Positions 27,280 to 38,197 of a DNA stretch of 59,011 nt are shown one piece after another. Each line of letters starts with the position of its first letter. Position 1 is the stretch's first letter. The notes under the pieces were generated by a model, which was not told the DNA's origin, did no database searches, and worked only from the letters and a program-made list of their open reading frames with translations. The stretch comes from Atlantibacter hermannii (GTDB lineage: Bacteria > Pseudomonadota > Gammaproteobacteria > Enterobacterales > Enterobacteriaceae), in the NCBI RefSeq assembly GCF_009907385.1, contig NZ_JAAATR010000025.1, positions 1-59,011 of the forward strand. The letters run 5' to 3'. The translations under genes and the position numbers were made by a program.

Positions 27280-28486
27280 CTATCTGTTGCTGCCGCTGAT
27301 TTATCTGCTGGTTAACGTCAAGCTGCTGCAACTGGGCGAGAGCTTTCCCGTGACGGTGGTGACGTTTTTGCCGGTCTTGCTGTTGCTGTACGTCGAGCGC
27401 ATCAACCTGAAGAAACTGATGATCGCGCTGGGGCTGGGGGCTGGGCTGACGCTATTCAACTATCTGTTTGGTCAGTCGCTGGACGCCTCGAAATACGTCA
27501 CCTCGACCATGCTGTTTGTCTATATCGTGATTATTATCGGTATGACCTGGAGCATTCGCTTTAAGACCCTGTCGCCGCGCAATTACCGCAAGGTGCTGCG
27601 GCTGTTTTATCTGGTGACGGGTATTATTGTCGCCATCGCCTGTGTGGAAATGGCGCAGATTATTTTGAGCGGCGGCAGCTCGTTAATGGAGGCCATCTCA
27701 AAATATCTGATCTACAGCAACAGCTATGTCATGAACTTTATTAAGTTTGGCGGCAGGCGAACCACGGCGCTCTATTTTGAACCGGCATTTTTCGCGCTGG
27801 CGTTAATCTCAATCTGGCTGTGCATTAAACAGTTTGGCCTCAAAACGCCGAAAGCCGACGCGATGATCCTGTCAGGTATCATTCTTTCAGGGTCGTTCTC
27901 CGGGGTAATGACCTTTATCCTGTTTTATCTGCTGGAGTGGGCGTTTCACTATCTCAACAAAAATGCGCTGCGTAAAAAACTGCCGCTGGCGATTATTTCC
28001 CTGGCGGTGTTTATGGTGGGCCTGATTTTTGCGTTTCCCTATATTGCCACCCGTATTGGCGATTTAGGGACAGAAGGCTCGTCATCCTATTATCGCATTA
28101 TCGGCCCACTGGTGATGGTCGGTTATTCTTTAACCCATATTGATGGCGTGGTGCGTTTCGGTTCGCTTTACGAATATGTGGCGTCATTCGGAATATTTAA
28201 CGGTGCGGACGTCGGTAAAACCATAGACAATGGTCTGTATCTGTTGATTATTTATTTTTCATGGCTGGCGGTTATTTTAACCGGCTGGTATTTGTGGAAA
28301 GTCGGCAAAATGATAGCGCGTGCCTTTGGCGATAATCCTAATTTCCGGGTGCAGCTATGGTTATTTACGCCGATTTCCCTGTTCTTTACCGGTTCGATAT
28401 TTAGCCCCGAATATGCCTTTTTAATTGTCTGCCCGTTTATTCTACGCAAGGCCATCGGGCAGCCTCACGTGCAGGAGAGAGAATAA
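27254..28486 (+). CDS. wcaD: Colanic acid polymerase WcaD (Wzy type)
   Basis: Polytopic inner-membrane protein proposed to polymerise colanic acid repeat units on the periplasmic face. I start it at the ATG at 27254 ([19 protein letters not shown], 410 residues), as in E. coli WcaD (405); a longer frame upstream is only wcaC sequence read out of frame. About ten to eleven membrane segments are visible, with a large periplasmic loop (about 285-325, including [20 protein letters not shown]). The stop codon overlaps the wcaE start (TAATG). Confidence 0.93.
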   Translation: MSRSIRVCSYLLLPLIYLLVNVKLLQLGESFPVTVVTFLPVLLLLYVERINLKKLMIALGLGAGLTLFNYLFGQSLDASKYVTSTMLFVYIVIIIGMTWSIRFKTLSPRNYRKVLRLFYLVTGIIVAIACVEMAQIILSGGSSLMEAISKYLIYSNSYVMNFIKFGGRRTTALYFEPAFFALALISIWLCIKQFGLKTPKADAMILSGIILSGSFSGVMTFILFYLLEWAFHYLNKNALRKKLPLAIISLAVFMVGLIFAFPYIATRIGDLGTEGSSSYYRIIGPLVMVGYSLTHIDGVVRFGSLYEYVASFGIFNGADVGKTIDNGLYLLIIYFSWLAVILTGWYLWKVGKMIARAFGDNPNFRVQLWLFTPISLFFTGSIFSPEYAFLIVCPFILRKAIGQPHVQERE

Positions 28487-29238
28487 TGCGATTAAGCGTC
28501 ATTACGGTGGCCTGGAAAAATCTTGCCGGGGTGGAAAAAACATGGCGATCGCTGGCGCATCTGGCAGTCGACCCCACTATCGATTTTGAATGGATTGTGG
28601 TGGATGGCGGCTCCGCAGACGGCACGGAGGAATTCCTGAAAAGCCGCAACGGGCAGTACGCGTTACGTTACGTCAGCGAAAAAGATCGCGGCATTTATGA
28701 CGCCATGAACAAAGGCATTCAGCTTGCTCACGGCGATTACGCCCTGTTTTTAAACTCCGGGGATGTGTTTCACCCTGACGTGGCGCAATTTGTGCGCCAG
28801 CTGGCGACGCTCCCGATGCAGCGGCCGTCGATGATCATTGGCGATGCGCTGCTGGATTTCGGCAACGGTCGTAAAACCCGGCGTAGCGCTAAACAGGGCT
28901 GGTATATTTACCACAGCTTACCGGCCAGCCATCAGGCGATATTTTTCCCGATGCAGGGATTAAAATCTCACCCTTACGATCTGCAATATAAAGTCTCGTC
29001 TGATTATGCGCTGGCGGCAAAACTGTATAAAGCCGGCTATCCCTTTAAACGCCTTGAGGGATTGGTGTCGGAATTTTCAATGGGCGGCGTCTCCACCGCC
29101 AATAATCTGGAATTATGCCGGGATGCGAAAAACGTTCAGCGCACTATTTTAGGTGTGCCCGGTTTTTGGGCTGAGCTTTCTTATTGGTTACGGGTACGTA
29201 CTACCGGTAAAACCAAAGCGCTTTACCAAAAAAATTAA
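28486..29238 (+). CDS. wcaE: Colanic acid glycosyltransferase WcaE (GT2)
   Basis: Family 2 glycosyltransferase of 250 residues (E. coli 248), cytoplasmic and membrane-associated. It has [22 protein letters not shown] (about 44-55) and [19 protein letters not shown], the usual GT-A nucleotide and metal motifs. It overlaps the wcaD stop by one base. A 108-base AT-rich spacer separates it from wcaF. Confidence 0.94.
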   Translation: MRLSVITVAWKNLAGVEKTWRSLAHLAVDPTIDFEWIVVDGGSADGTEEFLKSRNGQYALRYVSEKDRGIYDAMNKGIQLAHGDYALFLNSGDVFHPDVAQFVRQLATLPMQRPSMIIGDALLDFGNGRKTRRSAKQGWYIYHSLPASHQAIFFPMQGLKSHPYDLQYKVSSDYALAAKLYKAGYPFKRLEGLVSEFSMGGVSTANNLELCRDAKNVQRTILGVPGFWAELSYWLRVRTTGKTKALYQKN

Positions 29239-29346
29239 TTTTAATTAACGAAGGGAAATTAATTTTACGCTCTTTTCAGGGCGGGGAGATCTGCATCCTG
29301 AATTTCTAATCCCTCGCAATAGTGAATTAAAAGATAAGGAAAACCG

Positions 29347-29904
29347 ATGCAAGAATTAAGAGAATTCTCGGTTCCAAAAAATTTCCGTGGCGGGCATCCT
29401 GTTAAAGTTCAGTTATGGTGGGCGGTTCAGAAAACCTTATTTTCCTGGTCGCCGCAAATCGCCTATCGCTGGCGCGCTTTTTTATTACGACTGTTTGGTG
29501 CGCGAATTGGTAAGGGCGTGGTGATTCGTCCTTCGGTAAAAATTACTTACCCCTGGAAATTAACGCTGGGCGATTATGCCTGGGTTGGCGATGACGCGGT
29601 GTTATATACCCTCGGCGATATTACCATCGGCGCGAATGCGGTTATTTCCCAGAAAAGTTATTTATGTACCGGCAGCCATGATTATTTGAGCGCCCATTTT
29701 GATATTTATGCCAAACCGATTGTGATTGGCGACAAATGCTGGCTGGCGACCGATGTGTTTGTCGCGCCCGGCGTTTCGATTGGCGAGGGCACCGTAATCG
29801 GCGCGCGGAGCAGCGTATTTAAATCGTTACCCGGCAATGTGATTTGTCGCGGTAATCCAGCGGAAATTATTCGCGAGCGTGTAAACAGCAGTCTGGCGAG
29901 TTAA
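29347..29904 (+). CDS. wcaF: Colanic acid O-acetyltransferase WcaF
   Basis: Hexapeptide-repeat acetyltransferase of the maltose/galactoside acetyltransferase type, acting on a colanic acid sugar with acetyl-CoA. The 185 residues (E. coli 182) carry left-handed beta-helix turns from about 55 to 165, with CTGSHDY holding the catalytic-type histidine and the late APGVSIGEGTVIGARSSV coil. AAGGA lies seven bases before the ATG. More AT-rich than wcaA-wcaC at third codon positions. Confidence 0.93.
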   Translation: MQELREFSVPKNFRGGHPVKVQLWWAVQKTLFSWSPQIAYRWRAFLLRLFGARIGKGVVIRPSVKITYPWKLTLGDYAWVGDDAVLYTLGDITIGANAVISQKSYLCTGSHDYLSAHFDIYAKPIVIGDKCWLATDVFVAPGVSIGEGTVIGARSSVFKSLPGNVICRGNPAEIIRERVNSSLAS

Positions 29905-29939
29905 CACCAGGCCCGATTTAAACAGAGGAAAAGTAAATC

Positions 29940-31061
29940 ATGAGTAAAGTGGCTCTCATTACGGGGGTAACCGGACAAGATGGATCCTATCTGGCCGAAC
30001 TGTTGCTGGAGAAAGGTTACGAAGTTCACGGCATCAAGCGCCGCGCCTCTTCTTTTAATACCGAACGGGTGGACCATATTTATCAGGATCCGCATGCCAG
30101 CAACCCCAAATTCCACCTGCACTACGGTGATTTGACGGATACCACCAACCTGACGCGTATTCTCCAGGAAGTGCAGCCGGATGAAGTTTATAACCTCGGG
30201 GCGATGAGCCACGTGGCGGTCTCCTTTGAATCGCCGGAATACACCGCCGATGTGGATGCCATGGGCACGCTGCGCCTGTTAGAAGCGATCCGTTTTTTGG
30301 GGCTGGAAAAGAAAACGCGCTTCTACCAGGCATCGACCTCTGAACTGTATGGTCTGGTGCAGGAGATCCCGCAGAAAGAGACCACGCCGTTCTATCCGCG
30401 CTCGCCGTATGCGGTCGCCAAACTTTACGCCTACTGGATCACCGTGAACTACCGTGAATCCTACGGCATGTACGCCTGCAACGGCATTTTGTTTAACCAC
30501 GAATCCCCGCGCCGCGGCGAAACCTTCGTGACCCGCAAAATCACCCGCGCCATTGCCAATATCGCCCAGGGCCTCGAATCCTGCCTGTACCTCGGCAACA
30601 TGGACTCCCTGCGCGACTGGGGCCACGCCAAAGACTACGTGAAAATGCAGTGGATGATGTTGCAACAGGCGCAGCCGGAAGACTTCGTGATCGCCACCGG
30701 CGTGCAGTATTCCGTGCGTGAATTCGTGGAAATGGCCGCCGCGCAGCTCGGCATCACACTGCGTTTTGAAGGCAAGGGCGTGGAAGAGAAGGGCATTGTG
30801 GTCTCGGTGAATGGGGATGACGCGCCGGGCGTGAAGCCGGGCGATGTGATTATCGCCGTCGATCCGCGTTATTTCCGTCCGGCGGAAGTGGAAACCCTGC
30901 TGGGCGACCCGACCAAAGCCCACGAGAAACTGGGCTGGAAGCCGGAAATTACGCTTCAGGAAATGGTGGCCGATATGATTGAAACCGATCTCGAGGCGGC
31001 CAAAAAGCATGCATTGCTTAAATCTCATGGTTATGAAGTCGCCCTCGCGCTGGAGTCCTGA
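29940..31061 (+). CDS. gmd: GDP-mannose 4,6-dehydratase Gmd (colanic acid copy)
   Basis: Converts GDP-D-mannose to GDP-4-keto-6-deoxy-D-mannose, the first step towards GDP-L-fucose. It has 373 residues as in E. coli. It is an extended short-chain dehydrogenase with the NADP-binding [10 protein letters not shown] near the N-terminus, the STSELYG active-site segment (about 135-141) and Y157-x3-K161 in [12 protein letters not shown]. Followed directly by its pathway partner fcl two bases later. A second, shorter gmd (344 residues) is present in the O-antigen cluster. Confidence 0.97.
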   Translation: MSKVALITGVTGQDGSYLAELLLEKGYEVHGIKRRASSFNTERVDHIYQDPHASNPKFHLHYGDLTDTTNLTRILQEVQPDEVYNLGAMSHVAVSFESPEYTADVDAMGTLRLLEAIRFLGLEKKTRFYQASTSELYGLVQEIPQKETTPFYPRSPYAVAKLYAYWITVNYRESYGMYACNGILFNHESPRRGETFVTRKITRAIANIAQGLESCLYLGNMDSLRDWGHAKDYVKMQWMMLQQAQPEDFVIATGVQYSVREFVEMAAAQLGITLRFEGKGVEEKGIVVSVNGDDAPGVKPGDVIIAVDPRYFRPAEVETLLGDPTKAHEKLGWKPEITLQEMVADMIETDLEAAKKHALLKSHGYEVALALES

Positions 31062-31063
31062 TA

Positions 31064-32029
31064 ATGAAAAAACAACGAGTTTATGTTGCAGGCCATCGTG
31101 GCATGGTGGGTTCAGCAATTGTTCGCCAGCTGGGGCAGCGTGACGATATCGAACTGGTTTTACGTACCCGCGATGAGTTGAACTTACTGGATACCCAGGC
31201 AGTGAACGCGTTTTTTGCCAGCGAAGCGATTGATCAGGTTTATCTGGCGGCCGCTAAAGTGGGCGGAATCGTGGCTAACAATAGTTATCCTACTGATTTT
31301 ATTTACGAAAATATGATGATGGAAAGCAATGTGATCCACGCTGCGCACACGCATAACGTGGCGAAATTGCTTTTCCTGGGATCCTCCTGCATTTATCCCA
31401 AATTGGCTAACCAGCCCATTAAAGAAAGCGAGTTATTGCAAGGGACGCTGGAACCGACAAACGAACCTTATGCTATCGCTAAAATTGCCGGCATCAAGCT
31501 CTGCGAATCTTATAACCGGCAATATGGCCGCGATTACCGCTCGGTGATGCCCACCAACCTTTATGGTCCGAACGATAATTTTCATCCCAACAACTCTCAT
31601 GTGATCCCGGCATTGTTGCGCCGTTTCCACGAGGCGACCATCAGTAATGCGCCGGATGTGGTGGTGTGGGGCAGCGGTACGCCGATGCGTGAATTCTTAC
31701 ATGTGGATGATATGGCCGCAGCCAGTATTCATGTGATGGAACTGGACAAAGAGGTATGGGAAGAAAACACCGAACCGATGCTGTCGCACATTAACGTCGG
31801 TACTGGTGTGGACTGCACCATTCGTGAACTGGCGCAAACGGTCGCTCAGGTAACCGGGTATCGGGGCCGTGTCGTGTTTGATGCGACCAAACCTGATGGC
31901 ACGCCGCGCAAACTACTTGATGTCTCCCGGCTCCACAATCTCGGCTGGTTTCATGAGGTATCACTGGAGCAAGGGCTTGCCAGTACCTACCAGTGGTTTC
32001 AGGAAAATCAACAGCAGTTCCGGGGGTAA
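31064..32029 (+). CDS. fcl: GDP-L-fucose synthase Fcl (WcaG)
   Basis: NADPH-dependent 3,5-epimerase/4-reductase that turns GDP-4-keto-6-deoxy-D-mannose into GDP-L-fucose. The 321 residues match E. coli. The Rossmann motif GHRGMVGSA (about 10-18) and Y136-x3-K140 in [10 protein letters not shown] are in register with the characterised enzyme. It reads visibly more A/T-rich at third codon positions than gmd just upstream and wcaI just downstream. Confidence 0.97.
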   Translation: MKKQRVYVAGHRGMVGSAIVRQLGQRDDIELVLRTRDELNLLDTQAVNAFFASEAIDQVYLAAAKVGGIVANNSYPTDFIYENMMMESNVIHAAHTHNVAKLLFLGSSCIYPKLANQPIKESELLQGTLEPTNEPYAIAKIAGIKLCESYNRQYGRDYRSVMPTNLYGPNDNFHPNNSHVIPALLRRFHEATISNAPDVVVWGSGTPMREFLHVDDMAAASIHVMELDKEVWEENTEPMLSHINVGTGVDCTIRELAQTVAQVTGYRGRVVFDATKPDGTPRKLLDVSRLHNLGWFHEVSLEQGLASTYQWFQENQQQFRG

Positions 32030-32031
32030 TC

Positions 32032-32511
32032 ATGTTTCTCGATCATGAACAGTTTTCCACCGTGGTGCGTTTAACGCCGCTGATTTCGTTGGATCTGATC
32101 GTAGAAAACGAGCATGGCGATTTTCTGGTGGGCAAACGCACTAACCGCCCCGCCCAGGGCTACTGGTTTGTGCCTGGCGGGCGGGTGCTAAAAGACGAAT
32201 CGCTGGAGCAGGCATTCAGTCGCCTAACCCAGGCAGAATTAGGCCAGGGGTTTTGTCTGAGTGACGCGCGATTCTTTGGTGTCTGGCAACACTTCTATGA
32301 TGACAATTTTTCCGGCGGCGATTTTTCCACCCATTACGTGGTGTTGGGTTTTCGCCTGCGGGTTCGTAAAGACGAGCTCAGTTTGCCGGTGCAGCAGCAT
32401 GACGCCTATTGCTGGAGAAAATCCGCCGCGCTGGCGGAGGATGAACAGGTGCATTACAACACCCGAGCCTACTTCAACGAGGCGCTCCAGGACGGAGTGC
32501 TGGGGTTATGA
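32032..32511 (+). CDS. gmm: GDP-mannose mannosyl hydrolase Gmm (WcaH)
   Basis: Nudix-family enzyme that hydrolyses GDP-mannose or GDP-glucose at the glycosidic carbon. The start at 32032 ([13 protein letters not shown]), two bases after the fcl stop, gives 159 residues as in E. coli; an upstream in-frame ATG lies inside fcl. The Nudix box (about 49-71) has [14 protein letters not shown] then RLTQAELG, lacking the usual REUXEE glutamates, the known hallmark of the Gmm subfamily. Overlaps wcaI by four bases. Confidence 0.95.
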   Translation: MFLDHEQFSTVVRLTPLISLDLIVENEHGDFLVGKRTNRPAQGYWFVPGGRVLKDESLEQAFSRLTQAELGQGFCLSDARFFGVWQHFYDDNFSGGDFSTHYVVLGFRLRVRKDELSLPVQQHDAYCWRKSAALAEDEQVHYNTRAYFNEALQDGVLGL

Positions 32512-33728
32512 AAATTCTGGTGTACGGCATCAATTACTCCCCCGAATTAACCGGCATCGGTAAATACACCGGCGAGATGGTGGAGTGGATGACGCGTCAG
32601 GGGCATGACGTGCGCGTCATTACCGCGCCGCCGTACTACCCAGCCTGGCAGGTAGGCGAAAACTACTCGGCCTGGCGCTGGCGCAAAGAAACCGGCGCGG
32701 CCACGGTGTGGCGCTGCCCGCTGTATGTGCCGAAACAGCCTTCGACGGTGAAGCGTCTGCTGCACCTCGGCAGTTTTGCGCTCAGCTCGCTGTTCCCGCT
32801 GCTGTCCCAGCGCCGCTGGAAGCCGGACCGCATCATCGGCGTGGTGCCGACGCTGTTTTGCACGCCGGGTATGCGTCTGCTGGCAAAACTCTCTGGCGCG
32901 AAAACCCTGCTGCATATTCAGGACTATGAAGTGGACGCCATGCTGGGGCTCGGCATGGCGGGCGGCAAACGCGGCGCGGTGGCGAAGCTGGCGGCCGCGT
33001 TTGAACGCAGCGGCCTGCTGGGCGTGGATAACGTCTCGACCATCTCTCATTCCATGATCAACAAAGCCACTGAGAAAGGCGTGCCGCCCGAACGCACCAT
33101 TTTTTTCCCTAACTGGTCCGAAGTGGCGCGCTTTCGCGATGTGCCTGCCACTGACGTGGCGGCGCTGCGTCAACGGCTGGCGCTCCCGGCGGAGAAAAAG
33201 ATTGTGCTTTATTCCGGCAATATCGGTGAAAAGCAGGGGCTGGAGAACCTGATTGCGGTGGCGGATCGCGCCCGCTCGCAGCCGTGGCTGTTTTTGATCG
33301 TCGGGCAGGGCGGCGGTAAAGCGCGGCTGGAAGCGCTGGTCGCCCAGCGCGGGCTGACTAACGTGCAGTTTATGCCATTGCAGCCGTATGAGGATTTGCC
33401 GGCGCTGCTGGCGCTGGCCGACTGCCATCTGGTGATCCAGCGGCGCGGCGCGGCGGACGCGGTATTGCCTTCAAAGCTAACCAACATTCTGGCGGTGGGC
33501 GGTAACGCGGTGATCACCGCCGAACCGCACACGGAACTCGGTCAACTTTGCCTGACCACGCCGGGGATTGCCGTGTGCGTGGAGCCGGAATCGGTGGATG
33601 CGCTGGAGCAGGGCATTCTGAGCGCTTTAAAAATGCCGGAAAACAACACGCTGGCACGTGAATATGCCGAACGCACGCTCGAAAAGGAGAACGTGCTAAG
33701 CCAATTTATTGAACATATACGGGGTTAA
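32508..33728 (+). CDS. wcaI: Colanic acid glycosyltransferase WcaI (GT4)
   Basis: GT-B family 4 glycosyltransferase, 406 residues (E. coli 407), proposed to be the fucosyltransferase that acts early on the lipid-linked glucose. The N-terminal acceptor domain starts [20 protein letters not shown]; the donor domain has [14 protein letters not shown] and a late [18 protein letters not shown] stretch. Cytoplasmic membrane-associated. GC-rich, unlike its neighbours fcl and manC. Confidence 0.93.
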   Translation: MKILVYGINYSPELTGIGKYTGEMVEWMTRQGHDVRVITAPPYYPAWQVGENYSAWRWRKETGAATVWRCPLYVPKQPSTVKRLLHLGSFALSSLFPLLSQRRWKPDRIIGVVPTLFCTPGMRLLAKLSGAKTLLHIQDYEVDAMLGLGMAGGKRGAVAKLAAAFERSGLLGVDNVSTISHSMINKATEKGVPPERTIFFPNWSEVARFRDVPATDVAALRQRLALPAEKKIVLYSGNIGEKQGLENLIAVADRARSQPWLFLIVGQGGGKARLEALVAQRGLTNVQFMPLQPYEDLPALLALADCHLVIQRRGAADAVLPSKLTNILAVGGNAVITAEPHTELGQLCLTTPGIAVCVEPESVDALEQGILSALKMPENNTLAREYAERTLEKENVLSQFIEHIRG

Positions 33729-33731
33729 GCC

Positions 33732-35177
33732 ATGAATCAGTCCACTCTTTATCCGGTTATTATGGCGGGAGGCTCAGGTAGCCGCTTATGGCCGCTGTCC
33801 CGCGTTCTTTATCCCAAGCAATTTCTTTGCCTGAAAGGCGAACTTACGATGCTTCAGGCGACGGTTTCCCGACTGGATCGCGTGGCGTGTAAAAACCCGG
33901 TGGTGATTTGCAATGAACAACATCGATTCATTGTGGCGGAGCAGTTACGCGATCTGGGGAAACTGGCTGAAAACATCATCCTGGAACCCGTTGGCCGCAA
34001 TACTGCGCCTGCTGTGGCATTAGCGGCTCTTGCGGCGCTGCGCGCCAGCCCAAATGAAGATCCCCTGATGTTGGTGTTAGCCGCCGATCATATCATTCAG
34101 GAAGAACAGGCATTTCATGATGCGGTTCAGGCGGCAATCCCCCTGGCGGTGGGCGGTAAACTGGTGACCTTCGGTATTGTGCCTGACGCCCCGGAAACCG
34201 GTTATGGCTATATCCGTCGCGGCAGCGTTTGCCAGGCAGAAATCAAAGTTGATGCAGTGGCTTTTGACGTGGCGGAATTCGTCGAAAAACCCGATTTGTC
34301 CACTGCGCAAGCGTATCTTTCAGGCGGGGATTATTACTGGAACAGCGGCATGTTTCTGTTCCGTGCCGGCCGCTATCTTGAAGAGTTGGAAAAATATCGT
34401 CCTGACATTATGGCGGTTTGCCAGCAGGCGATGGAAACCGTTGATCCCGACCTTGATTTTGTGCGCATTAATGAAGAGGCCTTTCTTTCCTGCCCCGACG
34501 AATCCATTGATTACGCGGTAATGGAACATACTGATGACGCAGTAGTCGTGCCGATGAATGCCGGATGGAGCGACGTAGGATCGTGGTCCTCACTGTGGGA
34601 AATCAGCTCCCGTACCCCGGAAGGTAATGTGCATCACGGTGATGTGATCAGCCATCGAACCGAGAATAGCTATGTCTACGCTGAATCCGGGCTGGTTACC
34701 ACTGTAGGGGTTAAAGATCTGGTCGTGGTGCAAACCAAAGATGCGGTGCTGATCGCCGACCGCAACCAGGTTCAGGATGTGAAAAAAGTGGTGGAACAAC
34801 TCAAAGCCGATGGTCGCCACGAACATCACATCCACCGCGAAGTTTTTCGTCCGTGGGGAAAATATGACTCTATCGACGAAGGCGAGCGCTATCAGGTGAA
34901 ACGCATTCGGGTAAAACCGGGCGAGGGTTTCTCTCTCAGAATGCACCATCATCGTGCCGAGCACTGGATTGTCGTAGCGGGGACAGCCCAGGTCACCATG
35001 AACGGTGAAGTCCGTTTGCTCGGTGAAAACGAATCCATTTACATCCCCTTTGGTACGCCACACCGTCTGGAAAATCCGGGAAAGATCCCCCTTGATCTCA
35101 TTGAAGTGCGTTCCGGCGCCTATCTGGAAGAGGACGATATCGTGCGTTTTGAGGATCGCGACGGGAGAGGCGTTTAA
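33732..35177 (+). CDS. manC: Mannose-1-phosphate guanylyltransferase ManC (CpsB), colanic acid copy
   Basis: Makes GDP-mannose from mannose-1-phosphate and GTP. The 481 residues have two domains: a nucleotidyltransferase with the signature [12 protein letters not shown] (about 14-25) and FVEKP, and a C-terminal cupin phosphomannose-isomerase-like domain (about 345-470, with [12 protein letters not shown] and MHHHRAEHW). In E. coli manB follows at once; here it does not, and wcaJ begins after a 101-base spacer. Its protein is clearly diverged from the O-antigen copy at 43620. Confidence 0.96.
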   Translation: MNQSTLYPVIMAGGSGSRLWPLSRVLYPKQFLCLKGELTMLQATVSRLDRVACKNPVVICNEQHRFIVAEQLRDLGKLAENIILEPVGRNTAPAVALAALAALRASPNEDPLMLVLAADHIIQEEQAFHDAVQAAIPLAVGGKLVTFGIVPDAPETGYGYIRRGSVCQAEIKVDAVAFDVAEFVEKPDLSTAQAYLSGGDYYWNSGMFLFRAGRYLEELEKYRPDIMAVCQQAMETVDPDLDFVRINEEAFLSCPDESIDYAVMEHTDDAVVVPMNAGWSDVGSWSSLWEISSRTPEGNVHHGDVISHRTENSYVYAESGLVTTVGVKDLVVVQTKDAVLIADRNQVQDVKKVVEQLKADGRHEHHIHREVFRPWGKYDSIDEGERYQVKRIRVKPGEGFSLRMHHHRAEHWIVVAGTAQVTMNGEVRLLGENESIYIPFGTPHRLENPGKIPLDLIEVRSGAYLEEDDIVRFEDRDGRGV

Positions 35178-35194
35178 GCAAAGCGAGTCTGCTC

Positions 35195-35229
35195 GCGCAT
35201 GTCCGTAAGCGTGATTTACGGATATGCGC
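35195..35229 (+). repeat. Strong hairpin between manC and wcaJ, at the place of the missing manB
   Basis: A 14-base arm GCGCATGTCCGTAA (35195-35208) pairs with TTACGGATATGCGC (35216-35229), all Watson-Crick except one G-U. No U run follows, so it is not a standard terminator. A smaller GCGC/GCGC hairpin lies near 35250. The 101-base spacer replaces the expected manB (cpsG) gene of about 1.4 kb. Confidence 0.75.
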
Positions 35230-35278
35230 CCCCGCTTATCCCCATTCCAGCGCGTAAGCGCGACTAACAGGACCAACG

Positions 35279-36673
35279 ATGACAACGCTAAAAAAGCGCG
35301 AGCGAGCCAAAACAAATGCATCGTTAATCTCAATGGTGCAGCGGTTTTCTGATATCGCCATTATGTTTGGTGGATTATGGATAATCTGCAAAATCAACGG
35401 CTTGCCATTTTTATACCTGTACTTATTGATTGCGCTGTTGACGCTGGTGGTGTTCCAGATGATCGGCGGGATCACGGACTTCTATCGCTCCTGGCGTGGC
35501 GTGAAAATCACCACCGAGCTGACGCTGCTGCTGCAAAACTGGACGCTAAGCCTGGTATTCAGCGCCGGGCTGCTGGCCTTTAACGATGATTTTAGTACCC
35601 GGTTTGCTGTGTGGTTCGCCTGGTATTTACTGTCGACCGTTGGGCTGGTGGTTTGCCGTTCCTGCATCCGCTTCGGCGCAGGCTGGCTGCGCAATCGCGG
35701 CTATAACACCCGTCGGGTCGCGATCGCCGGGACGCTGCCGGTCGGTATGGAGCTGGTGCAAAGCTTCCGGAACGAGCCGTGGCTTGGTTTTGACGTGGCC
35801 GGTGTGTACCACGACCCGCAGCCGGGCGGCGTATCGCAATACTGGGCCGGCAATCTGGAACAGTTAGTGGACGATGCCAAAGGCGGCAAAATCCACAATA
35901 TCTATATCGCCATGGCGATGAGCGACGAGGTCCGCATCAGGCAGCTGGTGCGCCAGCTTTCCGACACCACCTGCTCGGTGATGCTGATCCCCGACGTGTT
36001 CACCTTCAATATCCTTCATTCGCGCACCGATGAGGTCAACGGCGTGCCGGTGGTGCCGCTGTTCGATACCCCGCTTAACGGCATTAACCGCCTGCTGAAG
36101 CGGGCGGAAGATATCGTGCTCGCCTCGCTGATCCTGCTGCTGATCTCGCCGGTGCTGTGCTGTATCGCCCTGGCGGTGAAAATGACCTCCAAAGGCCCGG
36201 TGATTTTCCGCCAGACCCGCTACGGCATGGACGGTAAGCCGATTATGGTGTGGAAATTCCGCTCGATGAAGGTGATGGAGAACGCCGCCGTGGTCACCCA
36301 GGCCACGCAAAACGATCCCCGTGTCACCCCGGTGGGTAACTTTCTGCGCCGCACGTCGCTGGACGAGCTTCCGCAGTTCATCAATGTGCTGACCGGCAGT
36401 ATGTCCATCGTCGGGCCGCGCCCGCACGCCGTGGCGCATAACGAGCAGTATCGCGAGCTGATTGAAGGCTACATGCTGCGCCACAAAGTGAAGCCGGGCA
36501 TCACCGGCTGGGCGCAAATCAACGGCTGGCGCGGAGAAACCGACACGCTGGAAAAAATGGAAAAGCGCATTGAGTTCGACCTGGAATACATCCGCGAATG
36601 GAGCCTGTGGTTCGATATCCGCATTGTTTTTCTCACAGTTTTTAAAGGCTTCGTGAATAAAGCCGCGTACTAA
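35279..36673 (+). CDS. wcaJ: Undecaprenyl-phosphate glucose-1-phosphate transferase WcaJ
   Basis: Polyisoprenyl-phosphate hexose-1-phosphate transferase that starts each colanic acid repeat by placing glucose-1-phosphate on undecaprenyl phosphate. It has 464 residues as in E. coli. Four N-terminal membrane segments and a CoA-binding-like domain precede the membrane re-entrant helix (about 275-300) and catalytic domain with GPVIFRQTRYGMDGKP, WKFRSMK and RRTSLDELPQF (the Asp-Glu pair). AGGA lies six bases before the ATG. Confidence 0.96.
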   Translation: MTTLKKRERAKTNASLISMVQRFSDIAIMFGGLWIICKINGLPFLYLYLLIALLTLVVFQMIGGITDFYRSWRGVKITTELTLLLQNWTLSLVFSAGLLAFNDDFSTRFAVWFAWYLLSTVGLVVCRSCIRFGAGWLRNRGYNTRRVAIAGTLPVGMELVQSFRNEPWLGFDVAGVYHDPQPGGVSQYWAGNLEQLVDDAKGGKIHNIYIAMAMSDEVRIRQLVRQLSDTTCSVMLIPDVFTFNILHSRTDEVNGVPVVPLFDTPLNGINRLLKRAEDIVLASLILLLISPVLCCIALAVKMTSKGPVIFRQTRYGMDGKPIMVWKFRSMKVMENAAVVTQATQNDPRVTPVGNFLRRTSLDELPQFINVLTGSMSIVGPRPHAVAHNEQYRELIEGYMLRHKVKPGITGWAQINGWRGETDTLEKMEKRIEFDLEYIREWSLWFDIRIVFLTVFKGFVNKAAY

Positions 36674-36682
36674 GGAAAGTCC

Positions 36683-38161
36683 ATGAGCCTGAGAGAAAAA
36701 ACCATTAGCGGGGCCAAGTGGTCCGCGATGTCCACCGTGGCGATTATCGCCCTCGGCCTGATCCAGATGACGTTGCTGGCGCGGATGATGAATGAGCATC
36801 AGTTTGGTTTGCTGACCATTTCGCTGGTGATTATCGCGCTGGCGGACACGCTGTCGGATTTTGGCATCGCCAATTCCATTATTCAGCGTAAAAACATGAC
36901 CCGGCTGGAGCTGTCGACGCTCTACTGGCTGAATGTCGGCCTCGGATGGGCGGTGTGCGCGGGCATGTTCCTGCTCAGCGACACCCTGGCGGCGGTGCTG
37001 CGCAATCCCGATTTAGCCCCGCTGATTAAAACGCTGTCGCTGGCGTTTATCGTCATTCCCCACGGCCTGCAGTACCGCGCGCTGATGCAAAAAGAGCTGG
37101 AGTTCAACAAAATCGGCCTGATCGAAACCTGTTCGGTGCTGGCGGGCTTTAGCGTGACCACCCTCGGCGCCGGGTTCTGGCCTGACGCCATGATGGCGAT
37201 TATCGGTTATCTGGTGAACACGCTGGTCCGCACCACGCTGTTTGGTTTTGTTGGCCGCAACATTTACCGCCCCGGCTTCCAGTTCTCTCTGCGCGCCGTG
37301 GCGCCCAATCTGAAATTCGGCGCGTGGCTTACCGCCGATAGCCTGATTAATTATCTCAACACGAATCTGTCGACCCTGGTGCTGGCGCGTATTTTAGGCG
37401 CGGCGGCGGCAGGGGGCTTTAACCTGGCCTGGAATCTGGCGGTGGTACCGCCGGCGAAGCTGAACCCGATCATTACCCGGGTGCTGTTTCCTGCCTTCGC
37501 CAAAATGCAGGAAGACACCGTCCGGCTACGGGTCAATTTTTATAAGCTGATCTCGTTGGTGGGGATGATCAATTTCCCGGCCTTGCTGGGGCTGTTGGTG
37601 GTGTCTGAACGGGTGGTGCCGCTGCTGTTTGGCGAAAAATGGATCGATATCGTGCCGGTGCTGCAACTGCTGTGCGTGGTGGGCCTCCTGCGCGCCGTGG
37701 GCAACCCGGTCGGCTCGTTGCTGATGGCGACATCGCGCGTAGAGTTAAGCTTTAAGTTCAACGTGTTCAAAACCTTGCTGTTTATTCCGGCGATTATTGT
37801 CGGCGGCAAGATGAACGGCGTGATCGGCGTGACGCTGGGTTTTTTGATTATCCAGAGCGTCAACGTGTTCCTGACCTATTTTGTGCTGCTCAAACCCGTA
37901 CTGGGCCCGAGCTACCGGGAGTATCTACACAGCCTGTGGCTGCCGTTGCGCCTGGTTATTCCCACCGTTGCGGCAAGCTACTTCACCGGTATCCTGCTCG
38001 CGCCTCACTGGCAGCCCGCGATGGTGCTCGCCGCGCAAATCACGGCGGGCATTGTGGCCTGGGCGTTGACCCTCGCGCTCTCCCGCCATCCGCTGGTTGT
38101 TGAAGTAAAACGCCCTTTTTGTCGCAACAAAACACTCAAAGTGCTGCTGCGTGCAGGCTGA
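36683..38161 (+). CDS. wzxC: Colanic acid flippase WzxC
   Basis: MOP-superfamily flippase that moves undecaprenyl-linked colanic acid repeats across the inner membrane. The 492 residues equal the E. coli length, with about 12-14 membrane segments from residue 15 on. The N-terminal MSLREKTISGAKWSA is characteristic. Nine bases after wcaJ. A hairpin (TGCAGGC/GCCTGCA, 38152-38174) overlaps its stop codon and may tune expression of wcaK downstream. Confidence 0.95.
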   Translation: MSLREKTISGAKWSAMSTVAIIALGLIQMTLLARMMNEHQFGLLTISLVIIALADTLSDFGIANSIIQRKNMTRLELSTLYWLNVGLGWAVCAGMFLLSDTLAAVLRNPDLAPLIKTLSLAFIVIPHGLQYRALMQKELEFNKIGLIETCSVLAGFSVTTLGAGFWPDAMMAIIGYLVNTLVRTTLFGFVGRNIYRPGFQFSLRAVAPNLKFGAWLTADSLINYLNTNLSTLVLARILGAAAAGGFNLAWNLAVVPPAKLNPIITRVLFPAFAKMQEDTVRLRVNFYKLISLVGMINFPALLGLLVVSERVVPLLFGEKWIDIVPVLQLLCVVGLLRAVGNPVGSLLMATSRVELSFKFNVFKTLLFIPAIIVGGKMNGVIGVTLGFLIIQSVNVFLTYFVLLKPVLGPSYREYLHSLWLPLRLVIPTVAASYFTGILLAPHWQPAMVLAAQITAGIVAWALTLALSRHPLVVEVKRPFCRNKTLKVLLRAG

Positions 38162-38197
38162 CGTCTGGCCTGCATACAACCCCATTAAGAGGTCTTT

